Shown here: one piece after another, positions 17,786 through 26,296 of the stretch
How the letters are laid out: every line of letters starts with the position of its first letter
Position numbering within the stretch: position 1 is the first letter of the stretch
Origin: Micrococcales bacterium
GTDB taxonomy: Bacteria > Actinomycetota > Actinomycetes > S36-B12 > UBA10799
DNA length: 64,000 bases
Direction: 5' to 3'
NCBI GenBank assembly: GCA_016703125.1
Contig: JADJCR010000011.1
Coordinates: 26,526 to 90,525 of the forward strand
Position numbers and translations under genes: made by a program
The notes under the pieces: generated by a model
Seen by the model: the letters and a program-made list of their open reading frames with translations, nothing else
Told to the model about the DNA's origin: nothing
Databases searched by the model: none

Positions 17786-18970
17786 CTATCCTTGGATGAC
17801 TCGGCCGAACTCGTCGGTGTACTGGACTTGTTCCTCGGGGGTGAGGGGGCGGAAAACGAAGGCGCTCTGAAGGATCTCCTCCGTGGGGAAGATCCATGGG
17901 CTCTCGGCCAGTGCCGGGTCGATCTTCATCATCTCTTCCTTCGCCCCCTGCACCGGACACACGTAGTTGACGTACGCGGCCACCTCGGCGGCGATTTCGG
18001 GGCGGTAGTAGAAGTCCATGAGTGCCTGCGCGCCCTTGGGGTTGGCCGCGGTGATCGGGATGAGCAGGTTGTCGCTCCACAGCGTGCCGCCGGTGTCTGG
18101 CAGGGCGAACTCCCACTTGTCGCCCTCTTCGGCGTTGATCTGGAAGATGTCCCCGGACCAGGCGATGGCCGCCCAGGCCTGCTCGTTGATGAGGTCCTCC
18201 TTGTAGGAGTTGCCCTTCACCTGCTTGACCTGGCCCGAGTCGACCTGCTGCTGCAGGACGTCGAGACCGGCCATGAACTGCTCGTCGGTGAACTGCTCGG
18301 AGAGGTCGACGCCCTGCGAGAGCATGATGAAACCGATCGTGTCGCGCATCTCGGAGAGCACCACCACCTTGCCCTTGAGTTCGGGGTTCCACAGGTCGTT
18401 GATGGTCCGCAGGCCGTTGGGGATGCGCTCCTTGTTCCACGCCAAGCCGGCGAAACCGGACTGCCACGTCAGCGAGTACTCGCGGCCCGGGTCGAACTGG
18501 ACATCCTTGAGCGCCGGGAGGATGTTCTTCTTGTTGGGCACGGTCTGCTCGTCGATGGGCGCCGTGTACCCCTTGCGGATCCACTCCGCGACCAACCAGT
18601 CGGTGGGGGTGACGAGGTCGTAGCCGATGTTCTGGCCGTTGGCCAACTGCGGTGCGACTTTGCCGTTGAAGGAGACGTTGTCGTCGATGTCCTCGCGGTA
18701 CTCGACGGTGTAGCCGGTCTCCTCCTCGAACTGCACGAGGGTCGGGTAGGTGCGGGATTCCTCGTCGTAGTCCAGGTACAGCGTCCAGTTGGCCCACACG
18801 ATGGTCTTGCTGTCACCGCCGCCCTGCGGCTGCAGGTTGTTGCCCGTGCCGCCGCGCGTGCCGCAGGCTGCGAGGAAGGCAGCTGCACCGGCGGCGCCCA
18901 TGGAACTGAGAAAGCCCCGCCGCGACATCGCGTGCTTGAGGAACTCGGTCCTCGGGTCCTTGTCCGCCAC
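17786..18970 (-). CDS. potD: spermidine/putrescine-binding lipoprotein PotD
   Basis: A 394-residue substrate-binding protein. Residues 16-35 carry a twin-arginine-like SRRGFLSSMGAAG segment leading into the lipobox LAAC with lipidated Cys36, so it is probably exported folded by Tat and anchored in the membrane. The mature part is a PotD-like bilobed domain (TIVWANWTLYLD, FEEETGYTVEY, YDLVTPTDWLV, PNGLRTINDLW). Acidic and aromatic residues suit cationic polyamines. The stop of the aldehyde dehydrogenase gene is one base upstream of its start (18970/18971). Alternative ligands such as other diamines cannot be excluded. Confidence 0.92.
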   Translation of the reverse strand: MADKDPRTEFLKHAMSRRGFLSSMGAAGAAAFLAACGTRGGTGNNLQPQGGGDSKTIVWANWTLYLDYDEESRTYPTLVQFEEETGYTVEYREDIDDNVSFNGKVAPQLANGQNIGYDLVTPTDWLVAEWIRKGYTAPIDEQTVPNKKNILPALKDVQFDPGREYSLTWQSGFAGLAWNKERIPNGLRTINDLWNPELKGKVVVLSEMRDTIGFIMLSQGVDLSEQFTDEQFMAGLDVLQQQVDSGQVKQVKGNSYKEDLINEQAWAAIAWSGDIFQINAEEGDKWEFALPDTGGTLWSDNLLIPITAANPKGAQALMDFYYRPEIAAEVAAYVNYVCPVQGAKEEMMKIDPALAESPWIFPTEEILQSAFVFRPLTPEEQVQYTDEFGRVIQG

Positions 18971-20449
18971 TTATTCGCCCTTTCCGGTGAAGATGGTGCG
19001 GTGCCACGGCTTGTGGCTGTCGCCGGTGATGTCGAAGGATACGTGTTTCACCTGCGTGTATTCCTCGAACGAGTACGTACTCATGTCCTTGCCGAATCCG
19101 GACTGCTTGAAGCCGCCGTGCGGCATCTCCGAGACGATCGGGATGTGGTCGTTGATCCACACGCAGCCGGCCTGGACCTCCCGGCTGGCCCGGTGGGCCC
19201 GCACGACGTCGGTGGTCCAAGCGGACGCCGCCAGGCCGTACGGGGTGTCATTGGCCAGCCGGATGGCTTCGTCGTCGTCGTCGAAGGGCAGCGCGACGAG
19301 CACGGGTCCGAAGACCTCCTCCTGCACGATCTCGGAATCCTGGGCCGCGCCGATGATCAGCGTCGGACGGTAGAAGCAGCCGGGGCCCTGTGGGATGTGT
19401 CCTCCGCAAGCGACCTTCGCGCCATCGGCGACCGCGCGCTCGACCATGGCCGCGACCTTCTCCTGCTGGGCCGCGCTGATCAGCGGTCCGATGTCGGTCC
19501 TCGCGTCGAGGGTGTCCCCGAGCACGACCGCGTCCATGACTTGTGACACCCCGTCGACGAACCGGTCGAACAGGCTGCGGTGGACGTAGGCCCGGGTGGC
19601 CGCGGTGCAGTCCTGCCCGGTGTTGATGAGGCTGCCGGCGACCGCGCCCTGGATGGCTGCCTCGACGTCGGCGTCCTCGAAGACGATGAAGGGGGCCTTG
19701 CCGCCGAGCTCCAGGTGCACGCGCTTGAGCCCGGCCATCGCCACCTCCGCCACGCGGTGGCCCACGCGAGTGGATCCGGTGAAGGACACCATCCGCACCT
19801 CGGTGTGGCCGATCAGGGCCTCGCCGGCGACCGGCCCCGTGCCGGTGATGACGTTGAAGACCCCGTCGGGCATCCCCACCGCAGTGGCATCCTCGGCGAG
19901 CATGAGACTGGTGAGCGGCGTCAATTCGCTGGGCTTGAGGACGATCGTGTTGCCCGCGGCCACGGCCGGCAGCATCTTCCACATCGCCATCTGCAAGGGG
20001 TAGTTCCACGGGGCGATGGAGCCGACCACGCCGATCGCCTCCCGGCGCACCGTCGAAGTGTGGGTGCCGTCCCACTCCGCGGCCGCCGAGCCCTGCAGGT
20101 GCCGTGCCGCCCCGGCGAAGAAGACGACGTTGTCGATGGAGCCCGGGACATCGAACTCGCGCGTGAGCCGGATCGGTTTCCCGGCCTGCTTCGACTCGAC
20201 CTGTGCGTACTCCTCGGCACGTTCGGACAAGCGCCGGGCCAACGCGTGCAGGACCTCACCGCGCTCGGCGGGGGCCGTCCTGGACCACACCGGGAAGGCG
20301 GCCTTGGCCGCGGCGACCGCCGCATCGACATCCGCCGCGGTCGCGAGGCGCAACTCCTCGATCACCGAGCCGTCGGCAGGGTTGGTGATCGCCAGGACGT
20401 CGCCGGCGCCATCGGCCGCCCGGCCGTCGATCCACTGCCCTGCGATCAT
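18971..20449 (-). CDS. gamma-aminobutyraldehyde-type dehydrogenase
   Basis: A 492-residue NAD-dependent aldehyde dehydrogenase, first gene of the pot operon. Catalytic Cys281 (NTGQDCTAATR), general base Glu247 (LELGGKAP) and the cofactor loop SFTGSTRVG are present. The NTGQDCTA context and the EYAQVESKQAGKP element are typical of aminobutyraldehyde/betaine aldehyde dehydrogenases (PatD/YdcW type). It should oxidise the amino-aldehyde made from putrescine to GABA. ATG 20449 is preferred over the upstream start at 20491 because CAGGAG lies 7 bases before it. Promoter elements would lie in the AT-rich 20463-20550 stretch. Confidence 0.92.
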   Translation of the reverse strand: MIAGQWIDGRAADGAGDVLAITNPADGSVIEELRLATAADVDAAVAAAKAAFPVWSRTAPAERGEVLHALARRLSERAEEYAQVESKQAGKPIRLTREFDVPGSIDNVVFFAGAARHLQGSAAAEWDGTHTSTVRREAIGVVGSIAPWNYPLQMAMWKMLPAVAAGNTIVLKPSELTPLTSLMLAEDATAVGMPDGVFNVITGTGPVAGEALIGHTEVRMVSFTGSTRVGHRVAEVAMAGLKRVHLELGGKAPFIVFEDADVEAAIQGAVAGSLINTGQDCTAATRAYVHRSLFDRFVDGVSQVMDAVVLGDTLDARTDIGPLISAAQQEKVAAMVERAVADGAKVACGGHIPQGPGCFYRPTLIIGAAQDSEIVQEEVFGPVLVALPFDDDDEAIRLANDTPYGLAASAWTTDVVRAHRASREVQAGCVWINDHIPIVSEMPHGGFKQSGFGKDMSTYSFEEYTQVKHVSFDITGDSHKPWHRTIFTGKGE

Positions 20450-20462
20450 CCACGCTCCTGAG

Positions 20463-20550
20463 ATCTGGGTCACTATTTCGCGATAATACATAGGATCACG
20501 ACGACGGAAAGCGTTCTATTCAAGATCTTTTGTGACTGATTCAGTGATGA
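20463..20550 (-). promoter_or_regulatory. AT-rich promoter/operator region of the ald-pot operon
   Basis: This is the most AT-rich stretch of the neighbourhood, directly upstream of the first gene of the importer operon. On the minus strand a TATTAT box lies 17 bases after CTTTCC, a possible -10/-35 pair. An imperfect dyad TGACTGATTCAGTGA sits at 20533-20547 and could be an operator for a local amine-responsive regulator. No such regulator is encoded next to it. Candidate only. Confidence 0.35.
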
Positions 20551-20636
20551 GGTGCCTCCCGGGCTGCTGAAGGCGCCCGCGCCACGGTTGGCGCGGCTGA
20601 ACTGGATCGTGCCCGGGCGCGCCCACCGCCCGGGTG

Positions 20637-20715
20637 AGGGCGTTGGAAATCCGCACATCGGGGAGAGGTACGGACGATCCTGTTCGCTCCCGGGTATCCG
20701 TATCCCTCACGCCCT
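20637..20715. repeat. 78-bp palindromic element, copy 1
   Basis: A 29-base left arm (20637-20665) and a 29-base right arm (20687-20715) pair imperfectly around a 21-base loop. The arm ends read AGGGCGTTGG and CACGCCCT, and the loop-proximal ends are CGGGGAG and CTCCCGG. A second copy follows 23 bases later and a third lies at 24575-24653 with the same geometry. It lies in the divergent gap between the ald-pot operon and the RDD gene. Confidence 0.65.
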
Positions 20716-20738
20716 CGGTCCAGCGGGTCGTCGCCCGG

Positions 20739-20817
20739 AAGGCGTTGGAGATACGTACATCGGGGAGCGACAGAGACGGTCGGTTCCACTCCCGGGTATC
20801 CCTACCCCGACGCCCTT
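20739..20817. repeat. 78-bp palindromic element, copy 2
   Basis: Left arm 20739-20767, 21-base loop 20768-20788, right arm 20789-20817. It shares GGCGTTGGA, ACATCGGGGAG and CTCCCGGGTATCC with copy 1, while the loop differs. Conservation of arms but not loop points to a structure- or protein-binding constraint. The element ends 35 bases before the GTG of the RDD gene. Confidence 0.65.
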
Positions 20818-20852
20818 GTGCCGACTCGACGGGACCGGGTTACCGTGACCAC

Positions 20853-21350
20853 GTGGGTGACAACGGCCGGGAGTTCAGTCGGCGGGACCTGGCCGGATGG
20901 CTGGAGGGTCCCAAGGCCAGCCTGGAGGACCAGGGGTTCGAGTTCGGGTACAAGGGGCAACGCCTCGGGCTGCCGGAGAGCGGCCCCGGGGCCGTGGCCG
21001 GGGTCGGTCGGCGGTTTCTGGCCCTGACGATCGACTGGTTGGCGTGCGTACTCATCGCGAACCTGGTCAGTTCCGGCCAGCCGCCGGCGTTCCTGCCGCT
21101 GGTGATCTTCTTCGTCGAGGTCGCGTTGTTGACCGCGTTGACCGGGTCGAGTTTCGGGCAGCGCATCGTGGGCATCCGCGTCGTCAGCCTCACAAGGGGC
21201 CGGCTCGATCCGGCCCGGGCGGCACTGCGCACCCTGCTGCTGTGCCTGGTGGTCCCCCCGTTGGTGTTCGACCGCGACCAACGCGGCCTGCACGACAAAG
21301 CTGCGAACTCGGTAGCGGTGCGGATGGGCCGCCCACAGCCGGACGCGTAG
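20853..21350 (+). CDS. RDD-family membrane protein
   Basis: A 165-residue protein starting at GTG 20853 (the frame is open further upstream, but through the palindromic repeats, with no family signal). The RDD domain begins at VGRRFLALTIDWLACVL, the arginine-aspartate pattern that names the family. Two hydrophobic helices (about 62-100) are followed by GSSFGQRIVGIRVV and a third helix, and the C-terminus carries a second DRDQRGLHDKAANS motif. Function is unknown; RDD proteins are proposed small transporters or membrane scaffolds. In actinobacteria it commonly sits between glnA and the lip genes. Confidence 0.85.
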   Translation: MGDNGREFSRRDLAGWLEGPKASLEDQGFEFGYKGQRLGLPESGPGAVAGVGRRFLALTIDWLACVLIANLVSSGQPPAFLPLVIFFVEVALLTALTGSSFGQRIVGIRVVSLTRGRLDPARAALRTLLLCLVVPPLVFDRDQRGLHDKAANSVAVRMGRPQPDA

Positions 21351-21353
21351 CGG

Positions 21354-22025
21354 TCAGCGACGCGGGGGTCGCATTGCGCGCGTCGACTTGGGGATGGGGC
21401 CCTTCGGCATCGGCAGCGGCTGGTTGCTCAGCGCCTCGAGTCGGCGGCGGACTTCGGTGACCTGCCCCGGGGACAAGGTCTTCGGCAGTTTGCGGATGGT
21501 CTTCACCAGGCGGTTGATGGGGACCTGGCCTTCTTCGCGACCCATCGCGTACTCGTGGAAGCCGATATCCGGCACGAACCGGGCCTCGCGCTTCTGCTCG
21601 GTGCGCAGCAGGTTGCTCACCCGCGAGCCGTTGCCCTCACCCACGAGGATCACCCCGGGGCGGCCGATGACCCGGTGGACGATGTCCTGGTTCTTCGTGA
21701 CCGCCACCGCCGGAGTGACGAACCAGCCCTTGCCCAGCGTGTTCAGCACGGCGGCCGCGGCTCCGGGCTGCCCCTCGATCTGGCTGTACGCGGCGCGCTC
21801 CGCGCGGCGACCGAGCACGATGGACGCTGCCAGCAGGCCGGTGCTCACGCCGACGAGCATGAGCCACCAACTACCGATCAGGGCGCAGATCGCCGCCGCG
21901 ATGACGATGGGCAGGAGGAACCAGCCCAGCAGGATCCAGCCGATCCGGGGATCGGACTGCTTGGTCATCTGATAGGTCTGGCGGATCTGCGCCAGACGTC
22001 CGGGGGAGCCGTCCTTACGTGCCAT
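21354..22025 (-). CDS. DUF4191 membrane protein
   Basis: A 223-residue protein. A short basic N-terminus with RLAQIRQTYQMTKQSDPRIGW, the characteristic DUF4191 opening, is followed by two adjacent transmembrane helices (residues 28-68) and a cytosolic C-terminal region (VLNTLGKGWFVTPAVAVTKNQDIVHRV). The family is confined to actinobacteria, of unknown function, and lies next to lipA as here. ATG 22025 begins 10 bases after the lipA stop. It is convergent with the RDD gene. Confidence 0.88.
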   Translation of the reverse strand: MARKDGSPGRLAQIRQTYQMTKQSDPRIGWILLGWFLLPIVIAAAICALIGSWWLMLVGVSTGLLAASIVLGRRAERAAYSQIEGQPGAAAAVLNTLGKGWFVTPAVAVTKNQDIVHRVIGRPGVILVGEGNGSRVSNLLRTEQKREARFVPDIGFHEYAMGREEGQVPINRLVKTIRKLPKTLSPGQVTEVRRRLEALSNQPLPMPKGPIPKSTRAMRPPRR

Positions 22026-22034
22026 GGGCCAAGA

Positions 22035-22967
22035 CTACGTGGTGGCGCGGACGGCGACCGCCTGCCGGTACAGCCGCCCTGCGCGGTAACTGGAGCGCAC
22101 GAGGGGGCCGCTCATGACGCCCAGGAAACCGATCTGCTCCGCCACCACCGCCAGATCGTCGAACTCCGCCGGCTCGACCCACCGCACGACCGGGTGATGG
22201 CGGGGTGTCGGGCGCAGGTACTGGGTGATGGTCAGCAGGTCGCAGCCCGCAGCGCGTAGGTCCTGCATGGTCGAGCGCACCTCCTCGAGCGTCTCGCCCA
22301 GACCCAGGATGAGATTCGATTTCGTCACCAGCCCGGCCTCGCGCGCCAGTGTCAGGACCGCCAGGGACCGCTCGTAGCGGAAGGCCGGGCGGATGCGCTT
22401 CATGAGCCGGGGGACGGTCTCGACGTTGTGGGCCAGGACCTCCGGGGAGGCGTCAAACACCTGGGCCAGCAGGTCGGGTTCCCCGGAGAAGTCGGGGATG
22501 AGCACCTCGACGCCGCAGCCGGGAACCCCGGTGTGGATCTCCCGCACAGTCTGTGCGTACAGCCAGGCCCCCTGGTCGGGCAGGTCGTCGCGCGCGACGC
22601 CGGTGACGGTGGCGTACCGCAAGCCCATGGTTGCCACCGTCTGCGCAACACGCGCCGGCTCATCGCGGTCCAGCGGCTGTGGCCGACCGGTCTCGATCTG
22701 GCAGAAGTCGCAGCGCCGGGTGCATTCGTCCCCACCGATGAGGAACGTGGCCTCGCGATCCTCCCAGCATTCGTAGATGTTCGGGCAGCCGGCCTCCTGG
22801 CACACGGTGTGCAGACCCTCGTCGGCGACAGTACGCCGGATCTCGTGGAACTGCGGGCCCATCACGGCACGGGTCTTGATCCACGGCGGTTTGCGCTCGA
22901 TGGGCACCTCGGCGTTGCGCACCTCCAGGCGCAGCAGTTTGCGCCCGTCGGGGGAGGGAGTCGCCAT
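22035..22967 (-). CDS. lipA: lipoyl synthase
   Basis: A radical-SAM enzyme that inserts two sulfurs into protein-bound octanoyl groups. It has 310 residues. The auxiliary cluster cysteines are Cys56, Cys61 and Cys67 (CQEAGCPNIYEC), and the radical-SAM motif is Cys82-x3-Cys86-x2-Cys89 (CTRRCDFC). FLIGGDECTRRC and the C-terminal arginine-serine region (PLVRSSYRAG) are standard. ATG 22967 is chosen from family length; no strong Shine-Dalgarno sequence is visible. It acts with LipB, encoded just upstream, on the E2 protein encoded at 26297. Confidence 0.96.
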   Translation of the reverse strand: MATPSPDGRKLLRLEVRNAEVPIERKPPWIKTRAVMGPQFHEIRRTVADEGLHTVCQEAGCPNIYECWEDREATFLIGGDECTRRCDFCQIETGRPQPLDRDEPARVAQTVATMGLRYATVTGVARDDLPDQGAWLYAQTVREIHTGVPGCGVEVLIPDFSGEPDLLAQVFDASPEVLAHNVETVPRLMKRIRPAFRYERSLAVLTLAREAGLVTKSNLILGLGETLEEVRSTMQDLRAAGCDLLTITQYLRPTPRHHPVVRWVEPAEFDDLAVVAEQIGFLGVMSGPLVRSSYRAGRLYRQAVAVRATT

Positions 22968-22977
22968 GCGCACCAGC

Positions 22978-23874
22978 CTACGCCCGGCCACGGGGACCGA
23001 CCATGTGGTAGCGGTCCTGCAGCAGTGCGCCGACAGCGATCGTCGCCATGGCCACGACAACCCACACGTAGGCGGTGATCCACGGCCTGACCATGAGCTC
23101 CCCGATGGCCCTGGTGAGGGTCCAGTCGGCGGAGTCCGCCCCTGACAGGGTCCACGACGCGTGGATGAACAGCGCCGCAACGCCGCAGGTCAGCGCGGTC
23201 AGTCCGCTGGCCACCAGCAGCGGTCGCTGGCGCGGGCGCCCGAGGGCGAGCAGCGCGGCGCCGGCGGCCACGATGCCGAGCACTGCCGGGAGGAAGGCGG
23301 CGCGCACGATGTTGATCGGCAACCGCATCCAGTCCGGCGGCAGGGGCACCGGCACGGTGAGGCCGGGTAGGTCAAGTGCGTCCAACGGGACCTGGACCGG
23401 GCCCACACCGGCCGTCTTGCCCGCCAGCAGTTCGTCGAGATCGATGTGCGCCCGTCCGGATTCCAGATCGGCCGACAGGCCGGGCCGGCCCAGCGCGTCG
23501 GCGTCCAGCCAGGCAAGGAAGGCGTTGTGGGCCTGCGTGGATGCCTCCAGGAGCAGACGCTGACCGGGCTGGGATTCCACCGCGGACCCCACCACCGTTG
23601 CGACCGCCGGCTCGGCACCGTCGAGCAGCGAGTCAACCGGCCCCGCCAGTGCCGGAACGTTGCGGGACACGAAGTCCCGCGCCGAGCCCAGGACTTGTGT
23701 CGTGGCGCGATCGGTGATCTCCCGGTCGACGTCCTCGATCTGCAGCACCCGGGTCATGGCTGCCTCGAACCATGCCTCGTCCAGGACCCGCTCGTTGAGC
23801 CACCACGAGGCGGGGGCGACCAGCCAGCCCAGGATCCACACGATGGTCGCGACTGCGACCCCGGTGGCTCTCAC
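22978..23874 (-). CDS. actinobacterial membrane protein of unknown function
   Basis: A 298-residue protein with one N-terminal helix (ATGVAVATIVWILGWLVAP), a large extracytoplasmic region of about 160 residues with the pattern QIEDVDREITDRATTQVLGSA, and three C-terminal helices. The GTG at 23874 overlaps the lipB stop (GTGA), so it is translationally coupled. The architecture resembles hypothetical membrane proteins with a repeated lumenal helical domain common in actinobacteria. I do not recognise a function. Its placement between lipB and lipA is the only functional hint. Confidence 0.7.
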   Translation of the reverse strand: MRATGVAVATIVWILGWLVAPASWWLNERVLDEAWFEAAMTRVLQIEDVDREITDRATTQVLGSARDFVSRNVPALAGPVDSLLDGAEPAVATVVGSAVESQPGQRLLLEASTQAHNAFLAWLDADALGRPGLSADLESGRAHIDLDELLAGKTAGVGPVQVPLDALDLPGLTVPVPLPPDWMRLPINIVRAAFLPAVLGIVAAGAALLALGRPRQRPLLVASGLTALTCGVAALFIHASWTLSGADSADWTLTRAIGELMVRPWITAYVWVVVAMATIAVGALLQDRYHMVGPRGRA

Positions 23875-24521
23875 GGCTTTCTGCTCCCGGCCAGCATGGG
23901 GGCGAGGCCGGCTATGTGGTGGGCGACCTCCTCGATGCTCACGTCGTGGCCTGTCTCCCGCTGCAGCGAGGTCACCCCCGCGTCGGAGATCCCGCAGGGA
24001 ACGATCCGGTCGTAGGCGGCCAGGTCGCAATCGACGTTCAGTGCGAAGCCGTGCATCGTCACCCCGCGAGCCACCCGGACCCCGATGGCGGCGATCTTGC
24101 GGGCCGGGGTGTGTGCGACCCACACCCCGCTGCGACCCGGCACCCTTTCCCCGGTCACCCCGTACCTCGCGCACACGGTGATGAGTAACTCCTCCAGCCG
24201 GCGCACGTAACTGACCACATCGAGCGGTTCGGGCAGTCGCATGATCGGGTAGCCCACGAGTTGGCCGGGGCCGTGCCAGGTGATCCGGCCACCCCGGTCC
24301 ACGTCGATGACCCGGCTGCCATCCAGCGGCAGATCTTCTGGCTGGGTGCGGCGGCCGGCGGTGTAGACGCCCTCGTGCTCGAGCAGGAGCAGGGTGCCCG
24401 GCATGTCTCCGGCCACGACGGCCTGGTGGATCTCCCGCTGCAACTCCCAGGCCTCGAGGTACTCGACCATGCCGAGCCGGCGGACCTGGGGTCCGGCGGT
24501 GTCGATCGAGGGCAGAGGCAC
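23871..24521 (-). CDS. lipB: octanoyl-(acyl carrier protein):protein octanoyltransferase
   Basis: Transfers octanoyl groups from ACP to apo-lipoyl domains. A 216-residue protein with the LipB motifs GGRITWHGPGQLVGYPI, GVWV with ARKIAAIGVRV (catalytic lysine) and FALNVDCDLAAYDRIVPCGI (catalytic cysteine). GTG 24521 is chosen because the domain begins within 20 residues of it; upstream codons look non-coding. MVEYLEAW at residue 18 is an alternative start. The 3' end overlaps the downstream membrane-protein gene by 4 bases. First gene of a lipB-membrane protein-lipA-DUF4191 run. Confidence 0.93.
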   Translation of the reverse strand: MPLPSIDTAGPQVRRLGMVEYLEAWELQREIHQAVVAGDMPGTLLLLEHEGVYTAGRRTQPEDLPLDGSRVIDVDRGGRITWHGPGQLVGYPIMRLPEPLDVVSYVRRLEELLITVCARYGVTGERVPGRSGVWVAHTPARKIAAIGVRVARGVTMHGFALNVDCDLAAYDRIVPCGISDAGVTSLQRETGHDVSIEEVAHHIAGLAPMLAGSRKP

Positions 24522-24574
24522 CCCACCAGCGTAGGCCGGACGGCGGGGGCGATGCTTCCGCGGAGCTTGAGCCG

Positions 24575-24653
24575 AAGGCGGGAGAGTTGCCGTTGTCGGG
24601 GAGTGGTTCTGCACGGTTGGGTCGCTCCCGGCTGTACGTTTCGCTCCCGCCTG
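24575..24653. repeat. 78-bp palindromic element, copy 3
   Basis: Left arm 24575-24603, 21-base loop 24604-24624, right arm 24625-24653. It keeps the TCGGGGAG/CTCCCGG loop-closing ends of copies 1 and 2 and the same 29-21-29 layout, but the outer arms read GGCGGGAG and CTCCCGCC. The sequence is more diverged than between copies 1 and 2, so membership rests mainly on geometry. It lies between the lipB start and the 3' end of the epimerase gene. Confidence 0.45.
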
Positions 24654-24663
24654 GGGCTGTGGT

Positions 24664-25548
24664 TCAGCCGAGCGCCGCTTCGATCATCGACCGGATGTCG
24701 GGCTGTTCCCACTGGAAGCCGTGCGCCCTCAGAACTCCCGGGGCGATCCTTTGGCTGGCCAGGGTGTCCTCCGCGAACTCCCCGAGCACCACCTTCAGCG
24801 CGAACCCGGGGACAGGCACAACCGCAGGCCGGTGGAGCACCGCTCCCATCACGCGGGTCACTTCGGCGTTGGTGACCGGATCCGGACCCACGAGGTTCAC
24901 CGGCCCGCGAACATCGTTGCTGAGCATCCACGTAAGGGCGCGCACCTCATCATTGAGGGAGATGGCCGACCAGTACTGGCGGCCGGATCCGAGCTTCCCG
25001 CCGATGCCGGCCTTGAAGATGGGGAACAGTCGCTGCCACGCGCCGCCGTCGGAGGACACGACCAGACCGGTGCGCGCGAACGCGACCCGTACGCCGGCAT
25101 CGATCGCGGGCTGCGTCGCGGCCTCCCAGCGCTCCACCACCGACGCCAGGAAGCCGCCGCCCTGGGGGCCGCTCTCATCGGTCAGCCGGTCACCGGTGTC
25201 GCCGTAGTAGCCGATGGCCGATCCGCTGATCAGAACCGACGGTCCGCCTTCGGCCTTCGCCATGGCGCGAGCGATGGTGCCAGTACCGTCGACCCGGCTG
25301 TCGAGGATCTGCTTCTTGTGCGCGTCCGTCCATCGCCTGTCCCCGATACCGGCGCCGGCGAGGTGGACGATCGCGTTCAGCCCGGCGAGCAGGTCCGGAT
25401 CGAGGTCAGTGCCTGGCTGCCAGCGGATCTCGTCGGCGGCCCCGGGGGGACGTCGGACGAAGGTGACGACCTGATGACCCTCTGCCCGAAGGTGCCCCGC
25501 CAGGGCTGATCCGATAAGTCCCGTTGCTCCCGTTATGCCGATGTGCAT
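24664..25548 (-). CDS. TIGR01777-family NAD-dependent epimerase/dehydratase
   Basis: A 294-residue atypical short-chain dehydrogenase. The N-terminal GITGATGLIGSALAGHLRAEGH is the NAD(P)-binding glycine motif, SGSAIGYYGDTGD carries the Tyr of the active site, and the C-terminal DUF1731-like segment (PVPGFALKVVLGEFAEDTLASQRIAP) is the family signature. The reaction is not established for this family (YfcH/SulA relatives). ATG 25548 is divergent from the GAP-family gene with a 54-base shared promoter gap. Confidence 0.9.
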   Translation of the reverse strand: MHIGITGATGLIGSALAGHLRAEGHQVVTFVRRPPGAADEIRWQPGTDLDPDLLAGLNAIVHLAGAGIGDRRWTDAHKKQILDSRVDGTGTIARAMAKAEGGPSVLISGSAIGYYGDTGDRLTDESGPQGGGFLASVVERWEAATQPAIDAGVRVAFARTGLVVSSDGGAWQRLFPIFKAGIGGKLGSGRQYWSAISLNDEVRALTWMLSNDVRGPVNLVGPDPVTNAEVTRVMGAVLHRPAVVPVPGFALKVVLGEFAEDTLASQRIAPGVLRAHGFQWEQPDIRSMIEAALG

Positions 25549-25602
25549 GTTCCCAGTTTGGGGGACGTCGCCGTCGCCGCAAGCCGACTAGGCTCGGGGC
25601 TC

Positions 25603-26274
25603 GTGTGGGAACTCCTGACTTCCGTACTGCCACTGGGCCTGGCTGCTGCCGTCACCCCCACCCTGTTCGCCCTGCAGGTTCTCGTGGTGTCAGGCCCGCA
25701 CTGGCAGACCCGTGCGCGGTCGGTGGTGGTCGGCGCGGGCGCGGTCTTCCTCGTGGTCTTCGCCCTTGTGCTGGGCGGGTTGAGCCAGTTGCCGGGCGCC
25801 GGCACCGGGACGAAACCGCGCTGGGAATACGTGATCGAACTCGGCTGCGGGCTCATCCTGATGCTCGCCGCGATCTGGATGCTGCGCCCGCATCCGGAGG
25901 CTGACGCGCGACTGGAGAAAAAGGTCGAGGGTTATGCCGATCATGCGTCGCCGTGGATGTTCGCGGGACTCGCGGCCTACATGAGCGTCACGGACTTCTC
26001 GACCCTGGTCATCCTGCTGCCCGCTCTGCACGACGTCACGAATTCGGCGGTTCCGGTGGCGGGCAAGGCGCTGGTGGTGGCGCTGTTGTACGGCTGCGCG
26101 CTGCTACCGGTCGTCGGGCCGCCGTTGGCCGTGCGGGTGGCCGGCGACCGGGGCGTGCAGGCGATGAAGCGGCTGTACGCACTGGTCATGGGTCACCAGT
26201 TGCAGGTCATGGGGGCAGTGGCGGGCGCCGTCGGGGTGATCCTCATCTTCCGCGGGGTCAGCGGGCTCTGGTGA
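25603..26274 (+). CDS. GAP-family membrane protein
   Basis: A 223-residue protein with six hydrophobic helices, beginning VWELLTSVLPLGLAAAVTPTLFALQVLVVSG. The proline after the first helix, the central polar loop with PEADARLEKKVEGYADHASPWMF, and the FSTLVILLPALHDV motif resemble the GAP (Sap, sulfolipid-1-addressing protein) family, putative exporters of small or lipidic compounds. GTG 25603 is chosen over the upstream ATG at 25543 because the latter overlaps the divergent gene and codes a poor leader. Substrate unknown. Confidence 0.75.
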   Translation: MWELLTSVLPLGLAAAVTPTLFALQVLVVSGPHWQTRARSVVVGAGAVFLVVFALVLGGLSQLPGAGTGTKPRWEYVIELGCGLILMLAAIWMLRPHPEADARLEKKVEGYADHASPWMFAGLAAYMSVTDFSTLVILLPALHDVTNSAVPVAGKALVVALLYGCALLPVVGPPLAVRVAGDRGVQAMKRLYALVMGHQLQVMGAVAGAVGVILIFRGVSGLW

Positions 26275-26296
26275 GCCGGTGCCGTGGCCCGCTGTG

